A stretch of DNA of 36,985 nt from Methylobacter psychrophilus. GTDB taxonomy: Bacteria; Pseudomonadota; Gammaproteobacteria; Methylococcales; Methylomonadaceae. This document shows, one piece after another, positions 8,549-16,543 of the stretch. Made by a program: the position numbers and the translations under genes. Position 1 is the stretch's first letter. The number at the start of each line of letters is the position of its first letter. The stretch is taken from NCBI RefSeq assembly GCF_025583945.1, contig NZ_JAOEGU010000039.1, positions 1 through 36,985 of the forward strand, in the 5' to 3' direction. The notes under the pieces were generated by a model, which saw nothing but the letters and a program-made list of their open reading frames with translations, was not told the origin of the DNA and made no database searches.

Positions 8549-8560
8549 CACTATATAGTG
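8549..8560. promoter_or_regulatory. Palindrome in the EthD/LysR divergent promoter
   Basis: CACTATATAGTG is a perfect 12-bp palindrome 34 nt upstream of the EthD start, in the intergenic region shared with the divergent LysR gene. Such sites often bind dimeric regulators; its role is inferred from position. Confidence 0.4.
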
Positions 8561-8590
8561 AAAGATAAGTATTTGTATAATACCGGCTTT

Positions 8591-8615
8591 CTATGGAACA
8601 ATAGGTTTTGTCTAT
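8591..8615. promoter_or_regulatory. ATAG/CTAT repeat array, candidate LysR-type operator
   Basis: CTAT (8591), ATAG (8601) and CTAT (8612) form two overlapping inverted repeats. The second, ATAG-N7-CTAT (8601-8615), has the half-site geometry known for OxyR and other LysR proteins (T-N11-A core). It lies 16 nt before the lysR start, where LysR autoregulatory sites usually fall. Confidence 0.5.
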
Positions 8616-8630
8616 ACCAAGAGCGTTATC

Positions 8631-9503
8631 GTGGAAATACAGCAAATCCGCTATTTTTTGGCAGTCTGTGATCATGGCACCATCACGCACGCGGCACAAC
8701 TTAGTTATGTCTCGCAACCATCATTGACTCAGGCAATAAAAAAGCTGGAAGATGAAATAGGCGGAGCGTTGTTCACACGAACACGTTCAGGTTGTCAGTT
8801 AACGCCGTTAGGCCGTATGGTTGAACCCAATTTCCGACAAATTTATAAAGACCTTCAGGCAACCAAAGCAGAGGCGATTCGTTTTACCCGCTTAAATACC
8901 ATTCCTTTACGCATCGGCCTAATGAAAACGATAGGCTCACAACGTCTGAGCCCTTGTTTGGCAGGGTATCAGCAAGATTTTCCAAATATCGAACTCGAAT
9001 TAATTGTCGACAGCGAAGTCGCTTTATTAAAACAATTGGATTTGGAATTACTGGATATCGTAATCAGTGCGCCGATACATACTCTGGCTGCACCGTATCA
9101 ATCAACAGTTCTCTACGAAGAGCGCTATGTAGTCGCATTTAGCGCTACGCATCGCTTTAATCAATTGCAAAAAATCGATCTTAAAGCCCTTCAGTCAGAA
9201 CCTTATTTAGACCGGCTAAACTGTGAGTTAAGGGAAGGTTTGAAAGCGGTGTGTCACAATCAGGATGTTGATCTTTATGCGGCTTATCGCAGTAACAGCG
9301 AAGAATGGATTTTGCGTATGGTAGAAGAGGGGATTGGTGTCGCATTAATGCCGGAATATACTTTGCCCAAAGAGGCAACCGACATTAGTTATCGTTATCT
9401 TGTTGAGCCAGCAATCAGTCGTCAGGTTTATGCAATTTACACTCAGCAGATATCAGTAAAGCCCGAGTTACCGGGATTGATTAGCCATTTAAGTCTGGCA
9501 TAA
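8631..9503 (+). CDS. LysR-family transcriptional regulator
   Basis: A 290-residue LysR protein. The N-terminal winged helix-turn-helix occupies about residues 1-60, with the recognition region ITHAAQLSYVSQPSLTQAIK (18-37) and the usual LFTR wing (52-55). The substrate-binding domain follows from about 92 (RIGLMKTIG...) to the end. The start is GTG at 8631 with an AAGAG sequence upstream. It is divergent from the EthD-like gene, with a palindrome and an ATAG/CTAT array between them, so it probably controls that gene and itself. The inducer cannot be read from the sequence. A copy of the dispersed palindromic repeat follows its stop. Confidence 0.95.
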   Translation: MEIQQIRYFLAVCDHGTITHAAQLSYVSQPSLTQAIKKLEDEIGGALFTRTRSGCQLTPLGRMVEPNFRQIYKDLQATKAEAIRFTRLNTIPLRIGLMKTIGSQRLSPCLAGYQQDFPNIELELIVDSEVALLKQLDLELLDIVISAPIHTLAAPYQSTVLYEERYVVAFSATHRFNQLQKIDLKALQSEPYLDRLNCELREGLKAVCHNQDVDLYAAYRSNSEEWILRMVEEGIGVALMPEYTLPKEATDISYRYLVEPAISRQVYAIYTQQISVKPELPGLISHLSLA

Positions 9504-9518
9504 AAATCAGTTGTTGGC

Positions 9519-9637
9519 TCTATAGATTTTCAGATAAATAATTTCGATGCTAACAGATACCATCCCTTGAAGGGATGTTATCTGTATAAATTTACAGCAA
9601 CATGAATTGGAAGTTTAATGTCTGAAAGTCTATACGT
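9519..9637. repeat. Dispersed palindromic repeat, copy 1 (core 9553-9585)
   Basis: The core pairs ACAGATACCATCCCTT (9553-9568) with AAGGGATGTTATCTGT (9570-9585) around a single base, with one mismatch. Outer arms also pair: TATAGATTTTCAGA on the left (from 9521) and TCTGAAAGTCTATA on the right (to 9634). The same flanks recur, inverted, around copy 4. It lies between the convergent lysR and TIGR03790-like genes. Confidence 0.85.
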
Positions 9638-9655
9638 GTTGTTAAACAGTAAAAA

Positions 9656-10738
9656 TTAGTGAACTTGTTTTGTCGGTGGTGAAGCAAATGGGCGGGCCAG
9701 CGGTTCACCTACAAAAATGCCCTGTCCCGGTTCCGAAACACTCTTCCAGTAAGCCTCAATCAAAGAATTGCCTCGCAGGTAATAATAGAGCAATACGCCA
9801 GGATGAGAAAATTTGACCGGATAATTACAGGGCTCGATGACAGCGCCGTAGCTGCCAGTTGCTCCCGCTGTTATCCAATCAAGAATATTCATTTGATCGC
9901 TACCCGTCAACATCCCACCCTTTGAAGTTAAATGATCGGCGATTGCCCCCGGTAGATAAGTATTTTTTTCAATATCGGGAACTTGCATCAAACCGGTAAA
10001 ATAAAACATAACATCAGTTTTGTTTTTAAGTGAATTTTGTTCCAGATAATTAACAGGCCATTGCCCTGCAAATACTTTGGCGACTTCAGGAAAAAAAACC
10101 GCTCGGGTATTACGTGCCTGATCGTCGGTTTTTAATAAGTACGCTGAACCTTGAGGACGAGTGAAATCAGAGGCAACTCCGCGATCAATCAGACGTTTAA
10201 CGTCTTCAAACGAGCGTCCAGCCAAAGTCATGGTAGGACGCCAGCGATAATCGGTAAATGGTTTTTGGCTATCGGATGAAAAATAGGGACTTTTACGACT
10301 TTCCTCACAAACCTTCGCACAAAAAGCTTGGTCAAAACCCGCTGCAAAAGCGGTAGTAATCGACATGCAATCAACACGAAAAGGCTTTAGCCACGTCAAT
10401 ACAAACGCTTGTACCTGATTGGGTGTTTGTTTGTCTACCTGGTGTTTAAGGACGGCAAACTCTTTTTTTGACAAAGCGTCAGATGATGCATCAAAGCGGA
10501 CATGAATAATATTTTCCGGTGGAATCTGTCGTTTGTCTTGATAATAATTGGTAATACGAATACTTAAGGGGTCCGCATCATTGACAATGACAGCCAGTTG
10601 TTTAGCGGTTAGCGCTGGCAAAGGCCTGTATAGTAAAGGGATTGTTGCAGCATGCAAGATGTTAGTGAAAAATAATAAAACCAGCGCTAAAGTAATAAAG
10701 TTAGGTTTTTTTATCGGCATTCTTTTAAGTCCCTTCAT
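9656..10738 (-). CDS. Secreted TIGR03790-like protein of unknown function
   Basis: A 360-residue exported protein. The N-terminus has a basic stretch and a hydrophobic core (about 14-27), with a likely signal-peptidase site after LHA (28-30). The mature part begins with VIVNDADPLSIRITNYYQ (about 50-67) and a PPENIIHV strand, the pattern of the TIGR03790 family. To my knowledge that family is uncharacterised and limited to genomes encoding exosortase, which agrees with the exosortase-type tails elsewhere in this window. Several cysteines (124, 143, 147 and one near 310) suggest disulfides. A second ATG at 10720 has an AAGGGA sequence upstream, so the true start may be six codons in. It is divergent from nspC. 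Confidence 0.82.
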   Translation of the reverse strand: MKGLKRMPIKKPNFITLALVLLFFTNILHAATIPLLYRPLPALTAKQLAVIVNDADPLSIRITNYYQDKRQIPPENIIHVRFDASSDALSKKEFAVLKHQVDKQTPNQVQAFVLTWLKPFRVDCMSITTAFAAGFDQAFCAKVCEESRKSPYFSSDSQKPFTDYRWRPTMTLAGRSFEDVKRLIDRGVASDFTRPQGSAYLLKTDDQARNTRAVFFPEVAKVFAGQWPVNYLEQNSLKNKTDVMFYFTGLMQVPDIEKNTYLPGAIADHLTSKGGMLTGSDQMNILDWITAGATGSYGAVIEPCNYPVKFSHPGVLLYYYLRGNSLIEAYWKSVSEPGQGIFVGEPLARPFASPPTKQVH

Positions 10739-11069
10739 AGTAAATTGTGGTGCAGCTTCATTTTTTAGTTTTAGGTATATTACTATAAGCTCACGTTAAT
10801 ATTACAAAAATATGTAACTACTTGATATCTTGGTAAAGCATAAAATATTTTGCCAGAATAATTTTTCATTAAAAAGTCACATACACTTTATATTATAAGT
10901 AGTCGGCAACTTATTTTGGTAAGTTGGTAATTCCAGATTCAAATTCAAAGAATCCATGGATGGCAATATTGGATTACACAAGCCAAATTTTAGCAATTTA
11001 ACGGGATTGACAAATGATGCCGATGACTTTATTGTTCAATAAATTTATCGCTTTTCTGCGAGATCAAAG
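10739..11069. other. Divergent intergenic region between the TIGR03790-like gene and nspC
   Basis: An AT-rich gap with no convincing ORF. It holds a candidate nspC promoter (11007-11035) and, near 10885-10900, an ATATTATA-rich stretch that could serve as a -10 on either strand. No riboswitch-like fold was recognised by eye. Confidence 0.5.
11007..11035 (+). promoter_or_regulatory. Candidate sigma70 promoter of nspC
   Basis: A perfect -35 TTGACA (11007-11012), a 17-nt spacer and a -10-like TATTGT (11030-11035, four of six consensus bases) lie about 35 nt before the nspC start. Confidence 0.5.
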
Positions 11070-12176
11070 ATGCTACAACTGCCTACCCCATACTATTTTA
11101 TCGACGAAGTCAGGCTGCAAAAAAACCTCGAAATCATACAATATCTACGCGATGAATCTGGTGCCAAGTCTGTACTAGCGCTGAAATGCTTCTCAACGTG
11201 GTGCGTGTTTGATTTGATGCGTCAGTACATGGATGGGACAACGAGTAGTTCGCTTTTCGAGGCACGACTCGGACGCGAGAAATTCGGTAAGGAGGTGCAT
11301 GCCTACAGCGTCGCTTATTCTGCTGAAGAAGTTGAAGCGGTGGCCAAGTTTGCCGATAAAGTGATATTTAATTCTGTGTCTCAACTCAACACTTATCACC
11401 ACTGCTTAAAAGGCCTAAAAGTCGGACTTCGGGTTAATCCGGGGATTAGTTACTCCCACTTTGAGCTGGCTGATCCGGCATGCAGATATTCGCGGCTGGG
11501 AGTCAGTAATGAGCATGAACTACATGCTGTAGCCAACCTGATCAGCGGGATAATGTTCCATTTCAACTGCGAAAACGACGACATTGAAAACATTGCCGCT
11601 ACCATAGAACAGATCGGCATAAAGTACGCTCCGATATTGAAAATGATGGCGTGGGTTAGTCTTGGCGGCGGTATACATTTTACGAAAGAGGGGTATCCGC
11701 TGGAAAAATTCTGTCAGGTTTTGAAAGATTTCAGTAAAAAATATGGTGTACAGGTCTATCTTGAACCGGGTGAGGCAGCTGTTACCGATAGTACTGAACT
11801 GGTAACTACGGTACTCGATATAGTCCATAATGAAATCGATATTGCAATCGTTGATGCCGCTGTCGAAGCACATATGCTGGATCATCTGATCTATCGGACT
11901 AGCCCGAGAATTTCATCTCCAGGCCCCGGAAGTCAGCAAATTATAATCGCCGGTCGGTCATGTCTGGCTGGCGACTTGTTTGGTAGCTACCAACTTGAAA
12001 CCGCGCTGAAAGTTGGTGATGAAGTGCGCATTGCCGATGCCGCAGGCTATACGATGGTAAAGAAAAACTGGTTTAACGGAGTTGCGATGCCTTCTATTGT
12101 GGTTCGACGCCTAAATGGCACGATAGAACTGGTGCGTCGTTTTGAATATAAAGATTATTTAGGTAATTTATCATAA
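11070..12176 (+). CDS. nspC: Carboxynorspermidine/carboxyspermidine decarboxylase
   Basis: A PLP-dependent fold-III decarboxylase of 368 residues that removes CO2 from carboxy(nor)spermidine to give norspermidine or spermidine. The PLP-binding lysine is Lys39 in ALKCFS. Other active-site elements are His164 (FHF), the GGG loop (199-201), EPGE (232-235) and the C-terminal catalytic cysteine Cys298 in SCLAGD. It lies 13 nt upstream of the matching synthase, so the two form an operon, in the order decarboxylase then dehydrogenase. Substrate chain length is not readable from sequence. With an ornithine decarboxylase nearby to make putrescine, carboxyspermidine is the likelier substrate. Confidence 0.93.
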   Translation: MLQLPTPYYFIDEVRLQKNLEIIQYLRDESGAKSVLALKCFSTWCVFDLMRQYMDGTTSSSLFEARLGREKFGKEVHAYSVAYSAEEVEAVAKFADKVIFNSVSQLNTYHHCLKGLKVGLRVNPGISYSHFELADPACRYSRLGVSNEHELHAVANLISGIMFHFNCENDDIENIAATIEQIGIKYAPILKMMAWVSLGGGIHFTKEGYPLEKFCQVLKDFSKKYGVQVYLEPGEAAVTDSTELVTTVLDIVHNEIDIAIVDAAVEAHMLDHLIYRTSPRISSPGPGSQQIIIAGRSCLAGDLFGSYQLETALKVGDEVRIADAAGYTMVKKNWFNGVAMPSIVVRRLNGTIELVRRFEYKDYLGNLS

Positions 12177-12189
12177 GGGGATTCATAAC

Positions 12190-13617
12190 ATGAAGAAGAA
12201 CGTAATGATTATAGGCGCTGGCGGAGTAGCACACGTTGCCGCTCACAAAGCAGCAATGAATAACGATATTCTTGGCGACATTTGCATTGCATCGCGAACG
12301 CAAGCTAAATGTGATGCAATCATCGAAAGCATAACCCGGAAAGAGCATCTTAAAGATCCTGCCGGTCGGCTTTATTCAGCCCAGCTCGACGCCTTGGATA
12401 TTGCTGCCACAGTAAAGCTGATAAAAAAAAGTAAAACGAAGATTGTAATCAACCTTGGTTCAGCCTTTATCAATATGTCAGTGCTGGAAGCATGCATTGA
12501 GGCCGGAGTAGCTTATATTGACACCGCCATTCATGAAGATCCGGACAAGGTTTGCGAAGAGCCACCCTGGTATGCCAATTATGAGTGGAAGCGTAAGGAC
12601 ATCTGTAAAGAGAAAGGGGTAACGGCAATACTAGGTGCCGGTTTTGATCCCGGAGTTGTTAACGCTTACTGCGCACTGGCTGCCAAACGTTTTTTCGATA
12701 AGATTGATACGATAGATATTTTGGATGTCAATGCAGGCAGTCACGGTAAATATTTTTCCACCAACTTTGATCCGGAGATTAATTTCCGGGAATTCGTCAA
12801 GGTTTGGACATGGATCGACAAGCAGTGGCAGGAATATCCTACCCATTCAGTGAAGCGTGAATATGATTTTCCAGTGGTCGGAAAGCAACCTGTCTACCTG
12901 AACGGTCATGACGAACTACATTCCCTGTCAAAAAATATTGATGCCAACAGTATCCGTTTCTGGATGGGTTTTGGCGACCATTATATCAACGTATTTACCG
13001 TACTGCGTACTCTTGGCTTTCTCTCTCACCTGCCGGTCACATTGACTACCGGCCAAGAGGTTGTCCCTCTTAAAGTTGTCAAGGCGCTGCTACCCGATCC
13101 GATGACGCTTGCTCCCGGTTATACAGGAAATACTTGCATCGGGACTTTTGTTAAGGGTTGGAAGGAAGGCCAAAAGCGCGAGATTTTGATCTATCAGGTT
13201 TCGGATCATAAACAATGCTACGAAGAAGTCGAGTCTCAGGGGATCAGCTACACAGCAGGTGTACCACCCATTGCCGCAGCCATACTGATTGTAACCGGGG
13301 CTTGGGATGTGAAAAAGATGGTTAATGTCGAGGAGCTTGATCCTGAGCCATTCCTGGAAATTCTTGACCGTATTGGTCTGCTTACCGAGATAAAGGAAAT
13401 CAAGCCTGACAGCAAGCATTCTTTTGACGGAACCGTCAGATCTCTTGAGAAAGAGCTTTCAAAGTCGACAGCTACTGTCACCGTTTCGGCCGCGAATCCG
13501 ATGATTGCACTCTCTCCCGGCAAGTCGGCCAAAGCAAAGCATTCGAAAGACAAAGCGGATTCAGATAAAGTGGATTCAAACAAAGAGAAAAAATCTCACA
13601 AGAAAAAAGACAAATAG
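12190..13617 (+). CDS. Carboxynorspermidine/carboxyspermidine synthase (saccharopine dehydrogenase family) with a Lys-rich tail
   Basis: An NADPH-dependent enzyme that condenses aspartate semialdehyde with a diamine to carboxy(nor)spermidine. The Rossmann motif GAGGVA is at 9-14, followed by the family blocks ASRTQAKCD (34-42) and LGAGFDPGVVNAY (about 148-160). An AAGGGG ribosome site sits just upstream. The protein is 475 residues, roughly 60-70 longer than the roughly 400 usual for the family. The extra part is a low-complexity C-terminus, with Lys/Ser/Asp-rich sequence over the last 35 residues, probably disordered. The reading frame is intact and is followed by repeat copy 2. Confidence 0.93.
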   Translation: MKKNVMIIGAGGVAHVAAHKAAMNNDILGDICIASRTQAKCDAIIESITRKEHLKDPAGRLYSAQLDALDIAATVKLIKKSKTKIVINLGSAFINMSVLEACIEAGVAYIDTAIHEDPDKVCEEPPWYANYEWKRKDICKEKGVTAILGAGFDPGVVNAYCALAAKRFFDKIDTIDILDVNAGSHGKYFSTNFDPEINFREFVKVWTWIDKQWQEYPTHSVKREYDFPVVGKQPVYLNGHDELHSLSKNIDANSIRFWMGFGDHYINVFTVLRTLGFLSHLPVTLTTGQEVVPLKVVKALLPDPMTLAPGYTGNTCIGTFVKGWKEGQKREILIYQVSDHKQCYEEVESQGISYTAGVPPIAAAILIVTGAWDVKKMVNVEELDPEPFLEILDRIGLLTEIKEIKPDSKHSFDGTVRSLEKELSKSTATVTVSAANPMIALSPGKSAKAKHSKDKADSDKVDSNKEKKSHKKKDK

Positions 13618-13711
13618 ACGTTTAAGGTAACTCGCAAAAATAAAATGCCACAGATTCTGTGATTAGATGTTTTCTAATAAGTGAGTTTGTGGCAGCTTTG
13701 ACCATTGAAGT

Positions 13712-13813
13712 CTCTATAGATTTCGACTCTACGTTGTTTAAAGCTGTGACAAATACCATCATTTCAAGGGATGGTATTTGTCGGAATAGAGACTATTTAT
13801 CTGAAAATGTGTA
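13712..13813. repeat. Dispersed palindromic repeat, copy 2 (core 13749-13781)
   Basis: Core arms ACAAATACCATCATTT and AAGGGATGGTATTTGT pair with two mismatches. The right flank (TATTTATCTGAAAATGTG, 13794-13811) is the reverse complement of the left flank of copy 1, so this copy is inverted relative to it. It lies between two convergent polyamine genes. Confidence 0.75.
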
Positions 13814-13862
13814 AAAAATAAAACTTGGTGTCTTCGTGGTGAATAAAAAAATATAAAGCAGG

Positions 13863-15005
13863 TCAGCGGTTGACGTGAACCACCTTGGCCGGTGCAAAGC
13901 CGTTAAAGTAAGTGGCTGTCGCGCCGCTATAGGCACCGATATTTGTACTATACAAAAAGTCGTCACGCTCCAGATTGCCGGGGAGTTCTTCGGTTTTTGA
14001 AATAACGTCCAGTCCGTCACAGGTAGGGCCGAACACCGTACAAATCTGCGTGGATCCTTTTTTGAAAGAGTCAAAATGATATTGGCAGTGGTCAAAAATA
14101 ATACCGGAAAAAGTACTATAGACTCCGTCATTAATGTAATAACACAGTTTTCCATGCCGAACTGCTTTGCCGATGATCTTTGATACTGCAGTGCCTGCGG
14201 TGGCAACGATAAATCTTCCCGGTTCGGCAATAATTTTTATATCGACTGGAAAGAGTCTTTCCAGTTCAGTATTGATCTGTTTTGCCAATTCGCTGAAAGG
14301 CTTTGCTGAGGCATCATAGGGTGCGGGAAAGCCACCACCGATATCCAGTAAGTTCATCTTGTCGTAGCCGCGTTCTTTAGCCTGCCTGAATATAAGTGCC
14401 GCAATATTGATGGCCTGTATGTAATTCTCAAAATTGGTGGTTTGGCTACCAACATGAAAGCTCAGTCCTTCGACGCTAAGCCCTGCCTTTTCAGCGGCCA
14501 AAATCATATCGACTGCCTCGTCAGGTTCTGCGCCGAATTTTGATGATAACTCCACCATTGCCCCGGCATCGGAAACCCTGAGCCGAAGCACAACTCCGGA
14601 GTTGGGTGCGAACTGCCGGATCTTGATGATTTCATCCAGATTATCAAAAGTGACTAACGGCTGGTATTGGTCAAGCGCCACCAGCGTCTCATTTGCCTTG
14701 ATTGGATTGGCATAGATAATTTTATCCCAGATCCATTCATGCCGCTCCTTTTCGGGCATAGCCTTGATATTTTCGTAGACCACCATAAATTCTGGCATTG
14801 ACGATACATCGAAACTCGCACCTACGTCGAACAGGGTTTTTATTATGGCCGGATCCGGATTTGCCTTGACTGCGTAATAGGCTTGGACACGGGGAAGATG
14901 GTTTTTAAAAGTCGTATAATTGCTTCGTAATTCGTCGTGATCTATCACGAATAGCGGTGTTCCATGGTTTTCAGCAAGCTGTTGTAAATCTTTTGCAGTA
15001 ATCAT
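13863..15005 (-). CDS. Ornithine decarboxylase (fold III PLP enzyme; possibly ornithine/lysine)
   Basis: A 380-residue decarboxylase of the eukaryotic-type ODC/DABA/DAP family, making putrescine (or cadaverine). PLP lysine Lys47 lies in YAVKANP; other motifs are HVGSQ (184-188), the glycine loop GGG (223-225), EPGR (261-264) and GPTCDGLD (326-333) with catalytic Cys329-Asp330. The last motif matches ornithine decarboxylases rather than diaminopimelate decarboxylases. An AAGGA ribosome site lies before the ATG at 15005. It faces the carboxyspermidine genes tail to tail and would supply their putrescine. Relatives include bifunctional lysine/ornithine enzymes, so lysine activity is possible. 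Confidence 0.92.
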   Translation of the reverse strand: MITAKDLQQLAENHGTPLFVIDHDELRSNYTTFKNHLPRVQAYYAVKANPDPAIIKTLFDVGASFDVSSMPEFMVVYENIKAMPEKERHEWIWDKIIYANPIKANETLVALDQYQPLVTFDNLDEIIKIRQFAPNSGVVLRLRVSDAGAMVELSSKFGAEPDEAVDMILAAEKAGLSVEGLSFHVGSQTTNFENYIQAINIAALIFRQAKERGYDKMNLLDIGGGFPAPYDASAKPFSELAKQINTELERLFPVDIKIIAEPGRFIVATAGTAVSKIIGKAVRHGKLCYYINDGVYSTFSGIIFDHCQYHFDSFKKGSTQICTVFGPTCDGLDVISKTEELPGNLERDDFLYSTNIGAYSGATATYFNGFAPAKVVHVNR

Positions 15006-15112
15006 GTAAATTTCCTTCGTTTTACTGTTTTTATCACAATATTACAGAGTGTAAGAAGCGAAATGGCCGGCAGATAAGTAATTAAATGTAAGCCTGATAA
15101 TGTTTCAATAAA

Positions 15113-15625
15113 TCAGAATATCCGCGACATTTTAAAAGTAGAAATCATCAGAAAACTTTGGATTAAAAAGACCCACGGCCAATAATTCAAACTTTCAGGG
15201 ACGCTAATAAAAAGCAGAAAAAGTGCGGGAAATAAAACACCATTTACTGTAATGGGTACACCTTCGAAACCTGCTTCTTCAGAAATATTATAGCGTGCAA
15301 GTCTCAGCATGCCACAGGAGACAAAAAATAAGGCCACTATAATGCCTAAAATACCTGGGGAGCTTAGTGAATAAAATAACAAGGCAGGCGCAACGCCAAA
15401 AGATACCAAATCGGACATGGAATCGATTTGTTTGCCAAAAAGATTTTTTTGATGCAGCAGGCCGGCAATTTTCCCGTCTAGTACATCAAACACCACGGCT
15501 AAAAACAGCAACAATGCACTTAAATCGAAGTGACCGTCAATTGCCAGTAAAATTGAAAGGATGCCGCAGCACAGATTGCCAACAGTAAAAATATCAGCAA
15601 CTTTCATTAAACTTAAAATATTCAT
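15113..15625 (-). CDS. pssA: CDP-diacylglycerol-serine phosphatidyltransferase-like membrane protein
   Basis: A 170-residue membrane protein of the CDP-alcohol phosphatidyltransferase family, subtype of the small phosphatidylserine synthases. The catalytic motif D-x2-DG-x2-AR-x8-G-x3-D-x3-D is present as Asp47, Asp50-Gly51, Ala54, Gly64, Asp68 and Asp72, except that the arginine is Gly55. LVSFGVAPA (73-81) is typical of PssA. Several hydrophobic segments fit the multi-helix fold. The start at 15625 is chosen for the AAAGGAAAGG ribosome site just upstream; an ATG at 15664 lacks one. The gene follows no obvious operon partner, though ornithine decarboxylase lies next on the same strand. Confidence 0.85.
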   Translation of the reverse strand: MNILSLMKVADIFTVGNLCCGILSILLAIDGHFDLSALLLFLAVVFDVLDGKIAGLLHQKNLFGKQIDSMSDLVSFGVAPALLFYSLSSPGILGIIVALFFVSCGMLRLARYNISEEAGFEGVPITVNGVLFPALFLLFISVPESLNYWPWVFLIQSFLMISTFKMSRIF

Positions 15626-16038
15626 ATCCTTTCCTTTGATTAACAGTGTCATTATTGTCAGCATATAATGGGATCATGACAAAATGATGACATGTAGAAA
15701 GGGGCAAATAACCTCTATAAATACTTCCATATTCTGCTGTAAAATTAGTCAACATAAGCGATATTTTGGCGCTTTTATACTCATCAATCGGAGAAATATA
15801 AATCGAAATTGTAACTGTAACTCTTCGTCTCATACTGGCTTAAGGGTTAAGTAATAGCGACACCAATACGACGAAATTTACAGAAAGGTTTATCGCTAAT
15901 AATTGATATTTTGGCGATTTTATGATGTTATAGAAACGTGATCAAGAAAATGTTCAAACGATATTATACGAATGATTTATTCGTTAAATTAACCCGTGCT
16001 TTACGTGAACTGTGAAAACAATTAAGTGTTAATTGATT
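15626..16038. repeat. Divergent intergenic region with a 19-bp direct repeat
   Basis: The gap between pssA and the small Cys-rich gene has no convincing ORF. GATATTTTGGCGCTTTTAT (15760-15778) recurs as GATATTTTGGCGATTTTAT (15905-15923), one mismatch, 145 bp apart in the same orientation. These could be paired regulator sites or the trace of a local duplication. Confidence 0.5.
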
Positions 16039-16302
16039 ATGGATAATGATAAGTTGATAAATGAAGCCAGGCATCTTTATGCGGTATTGTTTGTTGAGCA
16101 ATACACACGATCCTTGGGAAATGAAGCCAGATTTTATCGTCTTGATCGCTTGGTAATAGGGGCTTATTGTCGTTACCAGCGTCGATTAAATCACTGCGTT
16201 TTGTGTTATCAGTATCGGTTATCAGAGTGCGTTCGGGAGTTTTTGAAAAAAGAGTGCAGGTTTTGCCCAAAGGACTTTAATCGTTTAATGGAAGAAGAAT
16301 AA
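16039..16302 (+). CDS. Small cysteine-rich protein of unknown function
   Basis: An 87-residue basic protein. The N-terminal half is predicted helical, and the C-terminal half holds five cysteines in the pattern CxxC-x8-C-x8-CxxC (within about 52-76), which could bind zinc or iron. No named family is recognised. The ATG at 16039 is chosen; a TTG at 16033 is in frame. The ribosome site is weak. It stands alone between the divergent region and a 240-nt gap before the pyruvate-kinase-like gene. Lack of codon interruptions and the regular Cys spacing support a real gene. Confidence 0.6.
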   Translation: MDNDKLINEARHLYAVLFVEQYTRSLGNEARFYRLDRLVIGAYCRYQRRLNHCVLCYQYRLSECVREFLKKECRFCPKDFNRLMEEE

Positions 16303-16543
16303 TAGCCAGCGCACTTTGATGCGGATATCGAAGCAGTTGTAACCGATTATTTATCGATATTTAGAATGATTGCGTTATCAGTAATAAAAGTCTGTTTGTC
16401 ATCAAATTTTCACACTTCTTCAGTACAAATAATCAATAATAAAGCGAAATATTTATTGTATGGTCTGCTCTTTTTACAAAAAGTGACTCCGACCAAGTGA
16501 ATAGTTACAACTAAATTTACTTTGTAATACAGATAGGTGTGAC

